From the NCBI RefSeq assembly GCF_017306545.1, contig NZ_JAFKID010000008.1:62001-126000 (forward strand): a stretch of DNA of 64,000 bases. Direction: 5' to 3'. Each line of letters begins with the position of its first letter. Within the stretch, counting starts at the first letter, position 1. This document shows positions 1 through 8,223 of this stretch, in pieces. This stretch comes from Mesorhizobium sp. Its GTDB lineage: Bacteria; Pseudomonadota; Alphaproteobacteria; Rhizobiales; Rhizobiaceae. Below the pieces are notes generated by a model, which was not told the origin of the DNA, did no database searches, and saw nothing but the letters and a program-made list of their open reading frames with translations. The translations under genes and the position numbers were made by a program.

Positions 1-1
1 C

Positions 2-286
2 ACCGAGCGCGGCATGCTGTCGACGCTGGAGCGGCATGGGGTGAAGAAGCTCGAGCCTCAGGGCGAGAAGTTCGACCCCAATTTCCACCAGGCGATGTTC
101 GAGGTGCCCAACCCCGAGGTGCCCGCCAACACGGTGGTCCAGGTCGTGCAGCCGGGCTATTCGATCGGCGAGCGGGTGCTGCGGCCGGCCATGGTCGGTG
201 TCGCCAAGGGCGGACCGAAGCAGGCGGCCGGCGAAGCCCCCGCCGAGCCCGGCCCGGTCAACGAGCAGGCCGAGAAGGATGCCTGA
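2..286 (+). CDS. grpE: GrpE nucleotide exchange factor, C-terminal part
   Basis: This is the last 94 codons of grpE; the start lies before the window. GrpE is the cytoplasmic nucleotide-exchange factor that releases ADP from DnaK in the heat-shock chaperone cycle. The visible part carries the C-terminal beta domain, recognised by [20 protein letters not shown] and the following [20 protein letters not shown], which contacts the DnaK ATPase domain. The last 30 or so residues are a Pro/Ala/Glu-rich tail, common in rhizobial GrpE. The frame is open from base 2 to the TGA ending at 286. An octamer repeat array starts 15 bp downstream, so the transcript probably ends near there, although no classical terminator is visible. 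Confidence 0.93.
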   Translation, partial: TERGMLSTLERHGVKKLEPQGEKFDPNFHQAMFEVPNPEVPANTVVQVVQPGYSIGERVLRPAMVGVAKGGPKQAAGEAPAEPGPVNEQAEKDA

Positions 287-301
287 ACGGAAATGGTGGA
301 G

Positions 302-354
302 TAGGGCAATAAGGCAATAAGGCAATAAGGCAATAAGGCAATAAGGCAATAAGG
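302..354. repeat. Tandem octamer array, 6 copies of TAAGGCAA
   Basis: Six complete head-to-tail 8-bp units are visible. The first is TAGGGCAA and the other five are TAAGGCAA, with a partial seventh. The unit length is not a multiple of three and the array lies between two genes, so it is not coding. It faces the second array at 427-522, whose unit is a near reverse complement (6 of 8 positions identical). Confidence 0.95.
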
Positions 355-426
355 GGTGCCGCTCGGGCGCTGCCGCCTTCGAGGTTGAGGCAGCCGCTTG
401 ACGAATCCGGCCGGGGGCCGCAGTTT

Positions 427-522
427 CTACTGCCCTACTGCCCTACTGCCCTACTGCCCTACTGCCCTACTGCCCTACTGCCCTACTGCCCTACTGCCCT
501 ACTGCCCTACTGCCCTACTGCC
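427..522. repeat. Tandem octamer array, 12 copies of CTACTGCC
   Basis: Exactly twelve perfect copies of the 8-bp unit end 14 bp before the next start codon. The reverse complement of the unit, GGCAGTAG, differs from the unit of the facing array (GGCAATAA) at two positions. In RNA copied from the minus strand these two differences become G-U pairs, so the two arrays could form one long stem of about 50 bp. In plus-strand RNA they would be A-C mismatches. Confidence 0.95.
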
Positions 523-536
523 GTGGTCGACGTCCG

Positions 537-1169
537 ATGACCCTCGTCACCCTTCTCGACTACGCAGGCGTGGCCGTTTTCGCGGCGACCGGAGCGTTGG
601 CCGCCTCCCGCAAGCAACTCGACATCATCGGCTTCCTGTTCCTTGCCGCTGCCACCGGCATCGGCGGCGGCACCTTGCGCGACCTCATCCTCGGCGTGCC
701 GGTGTTCTGGGTCGCCAACCGGGCCTACGTGCTGATCTGCGCGGCGATGGCGGTGGTGGTGTTCTTCGGCGCCCACCGGGTCGAATCCCGCTACAGGCTG
801 CTTCTGTGGCTGGATGCCATCGGCATCGCGGCCTTTTCGGTGATGGGCGCGGCCAAGGGCTTGGCCGTCACCGACTCGGCCACCATCGCGATCGTCATGG
901 GCGTGCTGACGGCCACCTTCGGCGGCGTGCTGCGTGACCTTCTGGCCGGCGAGCCGTCGGTGCTTCTGCGGCCGGAGATCTACGTCACGGCCGCGCTCGC
1001 GGGCTCGGCCCTCTATACGCTGGGCGCCGTCGTCGGACTGGCGGCGCCGGCCGCCGCGCTGGCCGGTTTCGCCGCGGCCTTCCTGGTGCGCGGCGGCGCG
1101 CTTCGCTTCGGCTGGTCTTTCCCGGCCTACAGGAGCCGGCCGGGCCGGCGGCCGGAAGACATTCCGTAA
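537..1169 (+). CDS. TRIC-type cation channel family protein (UPF0126/YadS-like)
   Basis: This 210-residue inner-membrane protein has about seven hydrophobic segments. The fold is built from two related halves: GIGGGTLRDLILG at about residues 41-53 and FGGVLRDLLAGEPSVL at about 127-142. The glycine-rich turn followed by LRDL is the signature of the trimeric intracellular cation channel family (YadS/UPF0126 in bacteria). Family members conduct K+ and related cations; the physiological role in bacteria is poorly known. The ATG at 537 is the first in frame beyond the octamer array. The gene converges on the MmcQ/YjbR gene with 11 bp between the two stop codons. Confidence 0.88.
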   Translation: MTLVTLLDYAGVAVFAATGALAASRKQLDIIGFLFLAAATGIGGGTLRDLILGVPVFWVANRAYVLICAAMAVVVFFGAHRVESRYRLLLWLDAIGIAAFSVMGAAKGLAVTDSATIAIVMGVLTATFGGVLRDLLAGEPSVLLRPEIYVTAALAGSALYTLGAVVGLAAPAAALAGFAAAFLVRGGALRFGWSFPAYRSRPGRRPEDIP

Positions 1170-1180
1170 GGAGCCGGCCG

Positions 1181-1504
1181 TCAGGTCCTGCCGACCCGCC
1201 GTGCTTTCGAAAGCATCTTCGGCGCAAGCATCGACCAGCTTCGTTCCAGCCGGTGGCCGAGTTCATCGTCGCCGATGGCCTCCATCCGCGCAAGCACCAG
1301 CGGCCAGTCCCTGTAATGGTCCGTCTCGAAATAGACGGCGGGGGCCGCCTGGAGCAGCATCTCCCTTTCCTCGATGGGGCAGGGAAGCACGACGGTCGCG
1401 GCGCCCTTCATCCGCGCCAGCATCTTCTTGCCGACCTTCAGGGCCGGCGTGCCGTAAGACGTTCCTTCCGTTACGCCAGGCAAGCCGTCGGCGGCGCGCT
1501 TCAA
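1181..1504 (-). CDS. MmcQ/YjbR family protein, start codon unclear
   Basis: The protein has at least 107 residues. It is recognised by LPGVTEGTSYGTPALKVGKK near the N-terminus and by EEREMLLQAAPAVYFETDHY and the WPLVLARM region further on, as in MmcQ/YjbR proteins (a CyaY-like fold sometimes called DNA-binding). No enzymatic function is known for the family. The frame is open up to the TGA of the upstream acyltransferase gene (1543-1541), but it holds no ATG or GTG. The candidates are TTG at 1504, used here, or CTG at 1537. Homologues usually start about 10 residues before the TTG, and the upstream residues ISKAFARL fit the family's first helix, so the real start may be a rare codon or may depend on coupling to the upstream stop. 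Confidence 0.75.
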   Translation of the reverse strand: MKRAADGLPGVTEGTSYGTPALKVGKKMLARMKGAATVVLPCPIEEREMLLQAAPAVYFETDHYRDWPLVLARMEAIGDDELGHRLERSWSMLAPKMLSKARRVGRT

Positions 1505-1540
1505 GCGCGCGAATGCCTTGGAGATGTCGCCGGTCAGGGC

Positions 1541-2428
1541 TCAGGCGGCGAAGCGCTGGGCTTCGGCACCGTAATAATTGACGTAGCGCGAGGAGATTTC
1601 GCGCACCGGCAGCACGATGAAAACGTCCACCGTGCCGAAATCGCGGTCGATGACGCAGCCGTCGCCGATGCGCGCGCCGAGCCTGAGGTAGCCCTTGACC
1701 AGCGGCGGCATGCCGGCGATCGCCGCCTTGGGGTTGATTGCTTCTGCCGGCATCAGGTCCATGGCCTGATAGCGTTCCGGCACGGCGCGGATGTCCCAGT
1801 CGGCGCCGGCGCGGCAATGGTGGGCGAGGTAGCTCAGCGCTTCGGCATGGGCCGCCGGGTCCGTGCCGGGGAAGGACGCGCAGCCGGTCATGACGCCGAT
1901 GCGGTGGTGGTTGGTGTAGGCCCAGATGCCTTGCCACAGCACCTCGATGGTGCGCTTGGAGCGGTAATCGGGCAGCACGCAGGAGCGGCCCAACTCCAGG
2001 AAGCGCTCGCCCGGATGGCGGGCGACGAGGCCGGGCAGGTCGAATTCGTCCTGCGAATAGAAGCCGCCGGCGGCGTCCGCCGCCTCCTGGCGCAGCAGCC
2101 GGTAGGTTCCGACGATGCGGTCATGCTGCGGGCCGGCAATGCTGGAATCCAGAACGAGCAGGTGGTCGCAGACGGGATCGAAGCGGTCGGCGTCGCGGCG
2201 GTCCAGCGCCTGCAACGCGCCCTTCTGGGCACCCATCTCGTCGTAGAAGACCCGGTAGCGCACCTCCTGCGCGGCGGCGATCTCGGCCTCGTCGCGCGCA
2301 AGGCGGACCTCGAGGTTGCCGATGCGGCCAAGCAGCGCGCCGGAGGCGACGTCCGCAATGGTCGAATCGGGCAACGCGGCGGTGCCTGCGCCGTGCTTGG
2401 GCTCGCCTTGCGGCATCGCTGTGTGCAC
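1541..2428 (-). CDS. OlsB-like GNAT family N-acyltransferase
   Basis: The 295-residue cytoplasmic or membrane-associated protein resembles L-ornithine N-alpha-acyltransferase (OlsB), which transfers 3-hydroxyacyl groups from acyl carrier protein to ornithine in ornithine-lipid synthesis. Evidence is the N-terminal LEVRLARDEAEIAAAQEVRY, then VCDHLLVLD, then the acceptor-region motifs FLELGRSCVLPDYR and TGCASFPGTDP, and a C-terminal MPPLVKGYLRLGARIGDGC typical of the hemolysin-like OlsB group. The start is set at GTG 2428 because GGAG at 2440-2437 sits 8 nt before it; the ATG at 2416 would be 20 nt from that site. No olsA neighbour is present, so the exact acceptor is inference. The MmcQ/YjbR gene follows in the same frame. 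Confidence 0.8.
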   Translation of the reverse strand: MHTAMPQGEPKHGAGTAALPDSTIADVASGALLGRIGNLEVRLARDEAEIAAAQEVRYRVFYDEMGAQKGALQALDRRDADRFDPVCDHLLVLDSSIAGPQHDRIVGTYRLLRQEAADAAGGFYSQDEFDLPGLVARHPGERFLELGRSCVLPDYRSKRTIEVLWQGIWAYTNHHRIGVMTGCASFPGTDPAAHAEALSYLAHHCRAGADWDIRAVPERYQAMDLMPAEAINPKAAIAGMPPLVKGYLRLGARIGDGCVIDRDFGTVDVFIVLPVREISSRYVNYYGAEAQRFAA

Positions 2429-2568
2429 GAGTGATTCTCCTTCGAGCCATCCCTCTTGGCGCGGGGATACGATTGGGGTGCAACAGGATTGTGACAGTAC
2501 CGTGTTAGGTCGTGATGGGCAATGGCCGGACCGCAAACGATCGGTCGGAAGGCGGCCGGGGTGCCGTT

Positions 2569-4845
2569 TCAGGCCGCTGCCTGCTCCTGCACCGCCAGCA
2601 CCAGCGCCTCGGGGTCGAGCGGCTTGGTGACGAAGCCGCTGGCGCCGTGGGCGAGCAGGGCATGGCGGGTCTTTTCCTGGCTGTCGGCGGTCAGCACCAT
2701 GATCGGCAACGGCGCCAGCCCGGCCTCTTCTTCATGGCGGCGGATGGCGGCGATGGCGTCGAGCCCGTCCATCACCGGCATGTGCAGGTCCATCAGCACG
2801 ACATCGTAGCGGCGGCGATGGCCGGCGCCGGTCACGGCCTCGACGGCGGCCTTGCCGTTGCCCACCACCTCGACCCGGTGCCCCGCCTTCTGCAACGTGG
2901 CGCGGGCCAGCATGGCGTTGATCTCGTTGTCTTCGGCGATCAGCACCGACAGGCTCGCATCCTGGCGGACCGTCTCGGCGCGTTCCGGAGCATCGAGGCT
3001 GCGATCGGGGGACTGGACCGCCTGGCTGGTCAGCAGCACGCGCAGCAGCGTCTCGCCGCGCACGGGCCTGGCAAGGAAGGTGGCGTAACCGGCGGCGCGG
3101 AATTCGCCCAGCGTGCCGCGGTCGGCGGGGGCGATCATGATAACGGACTCGCAGCCGGCGAACCCGGCCTTGCGCAGCCGCTTCAGCACGCGGCCGTCCG
3201 CCTTCTCCAGCGCCGCGTCGACCAGAAGAACGTCGCAGCGGCCGGCGTGGGGCGCGGCCTTGGCGGCGCTGGGCACGACATGGACGCCGCCGCCGTGGTC
3301 GCGCACCGCTGCTGCCATGGCTTCGGCTTCCACGGCGTTCTTGGAAACGACGACGACGCGGCGGCCCGAAAGAATGCCGCGCCGGCCGGCTGGCGGCCCG
3401 CTCGCCTCGGCGGCGGGGATTTCAAAGGTGAATTGCGAACCTTCGCCGAGCCGGCTGGAAACCGACAGCGCGCCGCCCATCGCCGTCGCCAGCCGCCGGG
3501 AAATGGCGAGGCCGAGGCCGGCGCCGCCATGCACGCGCGTGGAGGTGCCGTCGGCCTGCTCGAATTCCTCGAAAATGCGCTCCCTGTCGCTGTCGCTGAG
3601 GCCGGGGCCTGTATCGGCGACGCTGAAACGGATGCGGTCGGCTACGCCGTCGCGGTCCAGCGCGATCGTGACGAGGACGCCGCCGGCGTCGGTGAACTTG
3701 ACGGCGTTGCCGATCAGGTTGAGCAGCACCTGACGCACGCGGCCCGGATCGGCGCTGATGCGCTGCGGGACGTCCGGCTCGACATGGCAGGCGAGGCCGA
3801 TGCCCTTGGCGAAGGCGCGCGCCGCCAGCAGTTCGACGACATTGTCGGCGATTTCGCGCGGCGACATCGGCTGCGGCTCGGGATCGAAGCGACCGGCCTC
3901 GATCTTGGAATAGTCCAACAGGTCCTCGATCAGCGCCAGAAGCGCGCTGGCCGAGGTGGAAACGGCGCCGACATAGGTGCGCTGCTCCGGCGTCAGCCGG
4001 GTGTCGGCCAGAAGCTTGGCCATGCCCATGATGCCGTTCATCGGCGTGCGGATTTCGTGGCTGACGGTGGCGAGGAAGCGCGACTTCGCCTGGCTGGCGT
4101 ATTCGGCGCGCTCGCGGGCGCTGATGAGCGAGGACTCGGCGCGCTTGCGGGCGGTAATATCGCGCGCGATCGCCCTGTGCGAGACGGCGCCGCTGTCCTT
4201 CTCCCGCACCGACAGCTCGATCCAGGAGAACCAGCGCTGTCCCTCGGGCGTGGCGATGACCACGTCGGTGGAACTGAGGCAGTCGTGATCGGCGAAGGCG
4301 GCGTCGGGCATGACGCCGACGTCGATGCCGATCTGCGACAGCGTGCGGCCGACGAGTTCGTCCTGGTTCATGCGCACGAGGCTGGCGAAGACCCTGTTGG
4401 CGTGGACGATGCGGCCGTCGCGGTCGCGATGCACGACAAGGTCGCCCAGCGCATCGATGAGCCCGCGAAAGCGCTCGTCGCTTTCCTGCAACTCCCACAT
4501 GCGGTCGGCCAGCGTTTCGATCTCGGCGTGGCTGCGGGCGGCGCTGTCGTCGAAAGCGGCAGCGGTACGCCGCGCCACCCAACCGTCGCGCAGATGGCCG
4601 AAGAAGCCGGCGAACGCGATCGCCAGCAGGCACGCGGGGATAAACAGCGCCGCGCCGGTGAGCCAGGCGAGGCCGGCCAGCACGACAAGCGCGACGAAGA
4701 CGGCAAGCGGCAGGCTCGCGCGGCCTCGCGGCGCAAGCTCCGGCTGCAACGGCGGCGCGGCGATGTGCCGGCGCGCCGGCGGTGCCATAGCGTCGCCGGA
4801 CGTGCCGGACGCTTGCCGTGCTACGGAATCGGACTGCGCGCTCAT
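2569..4845 (-). CDS. Hybrid sensor histidine kinase/response regulator with PAS domain
   Basis: The protein has 758 residues. Two hydrophobic segments (about 44-80) anchor it in the membrane with almost no periplasmic loop, so it probably senses an internal or membrane signal. A PAS domain (about 122-235) is followed by a HisKA domain with the phosphorylated His near residue 261 ([14 protein letters not shown]), a HATPase domain (NLIGNAVKF, then DTGPGLSD and GGAGLGLAI), and two receiver-like regions. The first receiver (about 490-610) lacks a clear acidic pocket and looks degenerate. The second (about 635-755) is intact, with IAEDNEINA, the phospho-acceptor Asp near 685 in VLMDLHMP, and a TKPLDPE lysine loop. 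It is a single-gene unit with no adjacent response regulator; the output partner is unknown. Confidence 0.9.
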   Translation of the reverse strand: MSAQSDSVARQASGTSGDAMAPPARRHIAAPPLQPELAPRGRASLPLAVFVALVVLAGLAWLTGAALFIPACLLAIAFAGFFGHLRDGWVARRTAAAFDDSAARSHAEIETLADRMWELQESDERFRGLIDALGDLVVHRDRDGRIVHANRVFASLVRMNQDELVGRTLSQIGIDVGVMPDAAFADHDCLSSTDVVIATPEGQRWFSWIELSVREKDSGAVSHRAIARDITARKRAESSLISARERAEYASQAKSRFLATVSHEIRTPMNGIMGMAKLLADTRLTPEQRTYVGAVSTSASALLALIEDLLDYSKIEAGRFDPEPQPMSPREIADNVVELLAARAFAKGIGLACHVEPDVPQRISADPGRVRQVLLNLIGNAVKFTDAGGVLVTIALDRDGVADRIRFSVADTGPGLSDSDRERIFEEFEQADGTSTRVHGGAGLGLAISRRLATAMGGALSVSSRLGEGSQFTFEIPAAEASGPPAGRRGILSGRRVVVVSKNAVEAEAMAAAVRDHGGGVHVVPSAAKAAPHAGRCDVLLVDAALEKADGRVLKRLRKAGFAGCESVIMIAPADRGTLGEFRAAGYATFLARPVRGETLLRVLLTSQAVQSPDRSLDAPERAETVRQDASLSVLIAEDNEINAMLARATLQKAGHRVEVVGNGKAAVEAVTGAGHRRRYDVVLMDLHMPVMDGLDAIAAIRRHEEEAGLAPLPIMVLTADSQEKTRHALLAHGASGFVTKPLDPEALVLAVQEQAAA

Positions 4846-4991
4846 GCGCCCATCATTGCCACAAAGCGATTAGGGAAGATTTCGACGGACCGCTCGCATT
4901 TTAACGGTTCGGGGGTGAGACGCGGACCGCGCAGCGGACGAAAAGCCAACTGCTGGGCTTTTCGAGCGACGAACGCCGGAGCGGCGCCATC

Positions 4992-5149
4992 GTCCCCTCC
5001 CCCTTGAGGGGAGGGTGGGAGGCCGAAGGCCTGACGGGAGGGGGCACCTCAACCGCTCCGACGTTATCGCTGTAAAGCCCTCGTTCTACGGCCAACGACC
5101 CCTCCCACCTCGCTTCGCTCGGCACCCTCCCCTCAAGGGGGAGGGGGAC
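4992..5149. repeat. Palindromic intergenic element with 25-bp inverted ends
   Basis: The ends GTCCCCTCCCCCTTGAGGGG (4992-5011, continuing GAGGGTG) and CACCCTCCCCTCAAGGGG (5123-5140, continuing GAGGGGGAC) are inverted repeats with one extra base in the right copy. Smaller palindromes lie inside, for example AGGCCGAAGGCCT near 5021-5033 and GCTTCGCTC-type turns near 5112. It resembles the short mosaic palindromic repeats found between genes in many rhizobial genomes. There is no reading frame for a transposase. Confidence 0.75.
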
Positions 5150-5432
5150 GTCGGCGCACCTCATCATCGCCACGCTGCCTCTCGGCCCTGGCGATTGTCA
5201 AAGAACTGACCTCTTTGGCTGAGGTCGGGAAGCGGGCGCGGTCTGCCGTGCCTGCTAAGATAAAAACTGGCGCGGCTTGCTGCGCCCGCCGGCGATTTCC
5301 GTTCCCGTCCGTTCCGCTTCACCGCAGCTCACGGCTTCGGTTTTCTTGCGAAAACCTCCGCCGGCCGATGGCTTACAGCGCTCGTCCAGCGCGCGCCGCC
5401 CGTAGTGGCGGCAGGGGAACCCTCGGACGGAA

Positions 5433-5472
5433 CCTCCCCGGGCAATCGTCTAAGTTTGACGATCACCGGAGG
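5433..5472 (+). other. Nested hairpin, possible structured RNA
   Basis: CCTCCCCGG at 5433-5441 pairs with CCGGAGG at 5466-5472 around an inner perfect stem ATCGTC (5445-5450) and GACGAT (5458-5463) with a 7-nt loop. There is no T-run, so it is not a simple terminator. It stands in the middle of a gene-free stretch. I could not match it to tmRNA, RNase P RNA, SRP RNA or a known riboswitch by eye. Confidence 0.35.
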
Positions 5473-5609
5473 CGCCGATCCCTTCCCACGCAATCACCGT
5501 CGCGACCGGTGTTCCCATGGAAGGGACTGGTAGCGAGTATGATGCGGGCTCAGGAGATGGGGATAAACTTCGGCGAAAATTCTTTGCGGGAAGGCAGGCC
5601 AACATCACC

Positions 5610-5642
5610 TTCGTCATCAAATCCGACACAGTTGATGACGAA
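5610..5642 (-). terminator. 11-bp perfect inverted repeat after the reductase gene
   Basis: TTCGTCATCAA (5610-5620) and TTGATGACGAA (5632-5642) form a perfect 11-bp stem with an 11-nt loop, starting 22 bp after the stop of the minus-strand acrylyl-CoA reductase gene. No T-tract follows on either strand. It may protect the mRNA 3' end or assist termination, but it is not a textbook intrinsic terminator. Confidence 0.4.
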
Positions 5643-5664
5643 AGACCAGGACCTCCGAAGCGCC

Positions 5665-6654
5665 CTACATATCCACCACGACGCGGCCGCGGATTTTGCC
5701 ATCGACGATGGCGCGGGCGGCGTCAAGGATGCCGTCGAAACGAATCGTCGTCGACAGCGTCTTCAGCTTGGCGACGTCGAGGTCGGTGGCGATGCGTCGC
5801 CACGCTTCCAGGCGCACTTCCTTCGGTGCCATCACCGAATCGATGCCGAGCAGCGAGACGCCGCGCAGGATGAAGGGGGCGACCGAGGACGGCAGGTCCA
5901 TGCCGCCGGCCAGTCCGCAGGCGGCGACGGCGCCGCCGTAGGCGGTCATGGAGAGCACGTTGGCGAGTGTGGTGGAGCCGACCGCATCGACGCCGCCGGC
6001 CCAGCGTTCCTTGCCGAGCGGCTTGACCGGTCCCGTCAACTCGTCGCGCGCGATCACTTCGGCGGCGCCGAGATCGGTGAGATAGGCCTTTTCGGTTTCG
6101 CGGCCGGTCGAGGCGACGACGTGGTAGCCGAGCTTCGACAGGATGGCGACGGCGACCGAGCCGACGCCGCCGGCAGCCCCCGTCACCACCACCGGGCCAC
6201 GGTCGGGCGCAATGCCGTGGCGCTCCAGCGCCATGACGCTGAGCATCGCCGTGTAGCCGGCGGTGCCGACCGCCATGGCGTCGTGCGCGCTCATCCCCTC
6301 GGGCAGCGGCACCAGCCAGTCGCCGTTGACGCGGGCGCGCGCCGCATAGGCGCCGTAATGCGTCTCGCCGACGCCCCAGCCGTTGAGGATCACCTTATCG
6401 CCGCGCCGCCAGTCGGGATGGTCGGAGGCCGCGACCGTACCGGCGAAGTCGATGCCAGGGACGAGCGGCCAGCGGCGGATGACCGGCGCCTTGCCGGTGA
6501 TGGCGAGGCCGTCCTTGTAGTTGACCGTGGTCGCCTCCACGGCGACGGTGACGTCGCCTTCCATCAGGTCCGCTTCGGTGAAGTCGGCCACCGCCACCGA
6601 CTGCTTTTTGTCCTCGTCGCGGGAAACCAGGATGGCTTTGAAGGTGTCAGGCAT
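5665..6654 (-). CDS. acuI: AcuI/YhdH-type NADPH acrylyl-CoA reductase (MDR family)
   Basis: This 329-residue cytoplasmic oxidoreductase belongs to the zinc-free medium-chain dehydrogenase/reductase family. AcuI reduces acrylyl-CoA to propionyl-CoA with NADPH; it acts in DMSP and 3-hydroxypropionate metabolism and in detoxifying acrylyl-CoA. The family is recognised by [20 protein letters not shown] and [12 protein letters not shown] near the N-terminus, the nucleotide-binding [20 protein letters not shown], and the C-terminal [11 protein letters not shown]. The start is ATG 6654, preceded by GGGAG at a suitable distance; an upstream in-frame codon at 6678 has no such site. It probably forms its own unit behind lspA. 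Substrate assignment follows the family and is not proved. Confidence 0.85.
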   Translation of the reverse strand: MPDTFKAILVSRDEDKKQSVAVADFTEADLMEGDVTVAVEATTVNYKDGLAITGKAPVIRRWPLVPGIDFAGTVAASDHPDWRRGDKVILNGWGVGETHYGAYAARARVNGDWLVPLPEGMSAHDAMAVGTAGYTAMLSVMALERHGIAPDRGPVVVTGAAGGVGSVAVAILSKLGYHVVASTGRETEKAYLTDLGAAEVIARDELTGPVKPLGKERWAGGVDAVGSTTLANVLSMTAYGGAVAACGLAGGMDLPSSVAPFILRGVSLLGIDSVMAPKEVRLEAWRRIATDLDVAKLKTLSTTIRFDGILDAARAIVDGKIRGRVVVDM

Positions 6655-6702
6655 TTTTCTCTCCCGCGTGTCGATCAAGTCTGGGGTTCCCGGCCGGTCC
6701 GG

Positions 6703-7200
6703 TCAATCGTCCGAAGGTCGAGTGCCGGAGGTTGGGGGTTGGCCGCGCCAGCCGAGGAATTCCTCGAGGATGACGAGCGCCGCGCCGACGGTGATGAAGG
6801 CATCGGCAAGGTTGAAGACGGCGAACGACCAGACCGGCGTGTGGAACAGCACGTAGTCGATGACATGGCCGTAGACGGCGCGGTCGATCAGATTGCCGAG
6901 CGCGCCGCCGAGGATGAGGGCAAAGCCGATGCGGGCGGCGACCTGGCCCGGTTCGGTACGGGCGGCCAGCCAGACGACGAAGGCGGCGACCGCCGCCGCG
7001 ATGACGATCAGGCCGGTGTCGCCGAGGGACGAAAACATCGAGAAGGCGATGCCGGTGTTGTAGGTGCGGAAAAGCGCCAGGAAGGGCAGCAGCTCGACCG
7101 GCTGCTGCCACGGCAGGTCGGCCTCGACCAGGGCCTTGATCCACTGGTCGAATGCGATGGCAAGGATCGCGAGCAAGCCGTAGGGCAGGAAGGATTTCAC
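6703..7200 (-). CDS. lspA: Lipoprotein signal peptidase (signal peptidase II)
   Basis: LspA is the inner-membrane aspartyl peptidase that removes signal peptides from diacylglyceryl-modified prolipoproteins. The 165-residue protein has the usual four membrane segments. The conserved [14 protein letters not shown] and the catalytic aspartates D115 (GHVIDYV) and D133 (FNLADAF) are all present. The start is a GTG at 7200 whose last bases overlap the stop of the upstream RNA methyltransferase gene (GTGA), so the two are very likely translationally coupled. Length matches the family. Confidence 0.96.
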   Translation of the reverse strand: MKSFLPYGLLAILAIAFDQWIKALVEADLPWQQPVELLPFLALFRTYNTGIAFSMFSSLGDTGLIVIAAAVAAFVVWLAARTEPGQVAARIGFALILGGALGNLIDRAVYGHVIDYVLFHTPVWSFAVFNLADAFITVGAALVILEEFLGWRGQPPTSGTRPSDD

Positions 7201-8051
7201 GAAGGACGTGCCTCCAGCGTCAGCGCGCCGCGCCGGACCTCGTAAAGCATGACGCCGGTCGCGACCGCGAGGTTGAGCGAATCGGCGCGGCCCGCCTGCG
7301 GGATGCGCAGGAGCCGGTCGCAGCTTGCGGCAAGCTCGTCGGGCAGGCCCTGCTGCTCGTTTCCCATCAGGAGCAGCACCGGCTTGCCGGAGAAATCGAC
7401 GGTGCGGTAGTCGACCGCGCCTTTGAGGTGCGTGCCGGCGACGAGGCCGGAAAAGCCCTTGCGCCAGGCGAGAAACTCACCCGGCGTCGCCTTGGCTACC
7501 GGCACGGCGAAGATCGAACCCATGGTGGCGCGCACCGTCTCGACCGCGAAGGGGTCGGTGGTGTCGCCGACCAGGATAACGCCCTTGGCGCCGACCGCAT
7601 CGACGGTGCGCAGCACGGTGCCGAGATTGCCGGGGTCGCGTACGCGGTCCAACGCCACCCAGACGTCGCCGGATTTCGGGCGGATATCCTTCAACGCGGC
7701 GAAGCGCTGGGAAAAGACGCCGACGACCATTTGCGGATTGTCGCGGCGGGTGATGGCCGACAGCACCTTTTCCGACACTTCCAGCACGGTGCCGCCGGCT
7801 GCCACGGTGCGGGCGGCGGCCTTTTCCACCGCCGGATTGCCGCGCCCGGCCTTGGCGAAGACCAGTGTTTTCACCTGCCAGCCGAGATCGAGCGCGTCGA
7901 TGACCAGCTTCAGCCCCTCGGCCATGAAGGCGTGCTGCTGGTCACGGAATTTCTTCAGGGCGAGGGCCTTGATATCCTTGACCAGCGGATTGGCGAGGCT
8001 GGTGATTTCCTTCACCTGGCCGACCGCACGGCGGTGTTCGTGATCGCTCAT
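7197..8051 (-). CDS. TrmH/SpoU family RNA 2'-O-methyltransferase
   Basis: The protein has 284 residues. An N-terminal substrate-binding domain ([20 protein letters not shown], a typical SpoU_sub_bind region) is followed by the SPOUT catalytic domain with its deep knot. The three SpoU motifs are visible: [34 protein letters not shown], and [15 protein letters not shown] with [15 protein letters not shown]. It uses SAM to methylate a ribose 2'-OH in rRNA or tRNA; the exact target nucleotide cannot be told from sequence. Its stop overlaps the lspA start by 4 nt. A palindromic intergenic element separates it from the next upstream gene. Confidence 0.9.
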   Translation of the reverse strand: MSDHEHRRAVGQVKEITSLANPLVKDIKALALKKFRDQQHAFMAEGLKLVIDALDLGWQVKTLVFAKAGRGNPAVEKAAARTVAAGGTVLEVSEKVLSAITRRDNPQMVVGVFSQRFAALKDIRPKSGDVWVALDRVRDPGNLGTVLRTVDAVGAKGVILVGDTTDPFAVETVRATMGSIFAVPVAKATPGEFLAWRKGFSGLVAGTHLKGAVDYRTVDFSGKPVLLLMGNEQQGLPDELAASCDRLLRIPQAGRADSLNLAVATGVMLYEVRRGALTLEARPS

Positions 8052-8075
8052 GCGGTGGTTTCCCCATACGGGCAG

Positions 8076-8202
8076 TGCCGCCCCTCACCTGCCTGCCGGC
8101 ATCCTCTCCCCGTGAAAAACGGGGAGAGGAGACAAGCGGCGACGCCGGCAATCCCCCTCTCCCTGTCCTTCACGGGGAGAGGGTAAGGGTGAGGGGCGGC
8201 GC
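8076..8202. repeat. Palindromic intergenic element, two hairpins inside an outer stem
   Basis: The outer arms GTGCCGCCCCTCACC and GGGTGAGGGGCGGCGC pair. Inside are CCTCTCCCCGT/ACGGGGAGAGG (8103-8113 and 8119-8129), a perfect 11-bp stem, and a second stem with CCCTCTCCC/GGGAGAGGG arms (about 8155-8184). A related element lies at 21382-21519. It is probably a non-coding dispersed repeat, and it may separate the two minus-strand methyltransferase genes transcriptionally. Confidence 0.75.
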
Positions 8203-8223
8203 CGAGGCTGGTCAGGGAAGCGC

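Larger units (their letters stand above)
4846..5664. other. 819-bp region without a convincing gene
   Basis: No frame here resembles a protein on either strand. The left part holds a large palindromic element (4992-5149). The middle (5400-5480) holds a nested hairpin, and a perfect 11-bp inverted repeat lies at 5610-5642, just beyond the stop of the minus-strand reductase gene. A small RNA or the kinase promoter could lie here, but nothing proves either. Confidence 0.6.

Noticed and set aside
302..522. CRISPR array
   Set aside because: Units are 8 bp with no spacers, and no cas gene is present.
398..937. Open frame on the + strand that reads through the octamer array as a Pro/Tyr/Cys-rich repeat and into the TRIC gene
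   Set aside because: The repeat is 8 bp, so its translation repeats only every 24 bp by arithmetic, and the second half is a frame shadow of the TRIC gene. The true gene starts at 537.
2512..5007. 831-codon open frame on the + strand
   Set aside because: It is the antisense of the hybrid histidine kinase. High GC in third positions leaves few stops; the translation is Gly/Ala/Arg/His-rich with no domain.
4992..5149. Miniature insertion sequence
   Set aside because: No flanking target duplication could be seen, and a mosaic palindrome explains it equally well.
5215..7245. 676-codon open frame on the + strand
   Set aside because: Antisense to the AcuI-type reductase and lspA. Its first 150 codons lie in the gene-free gap but show no family resemblance.
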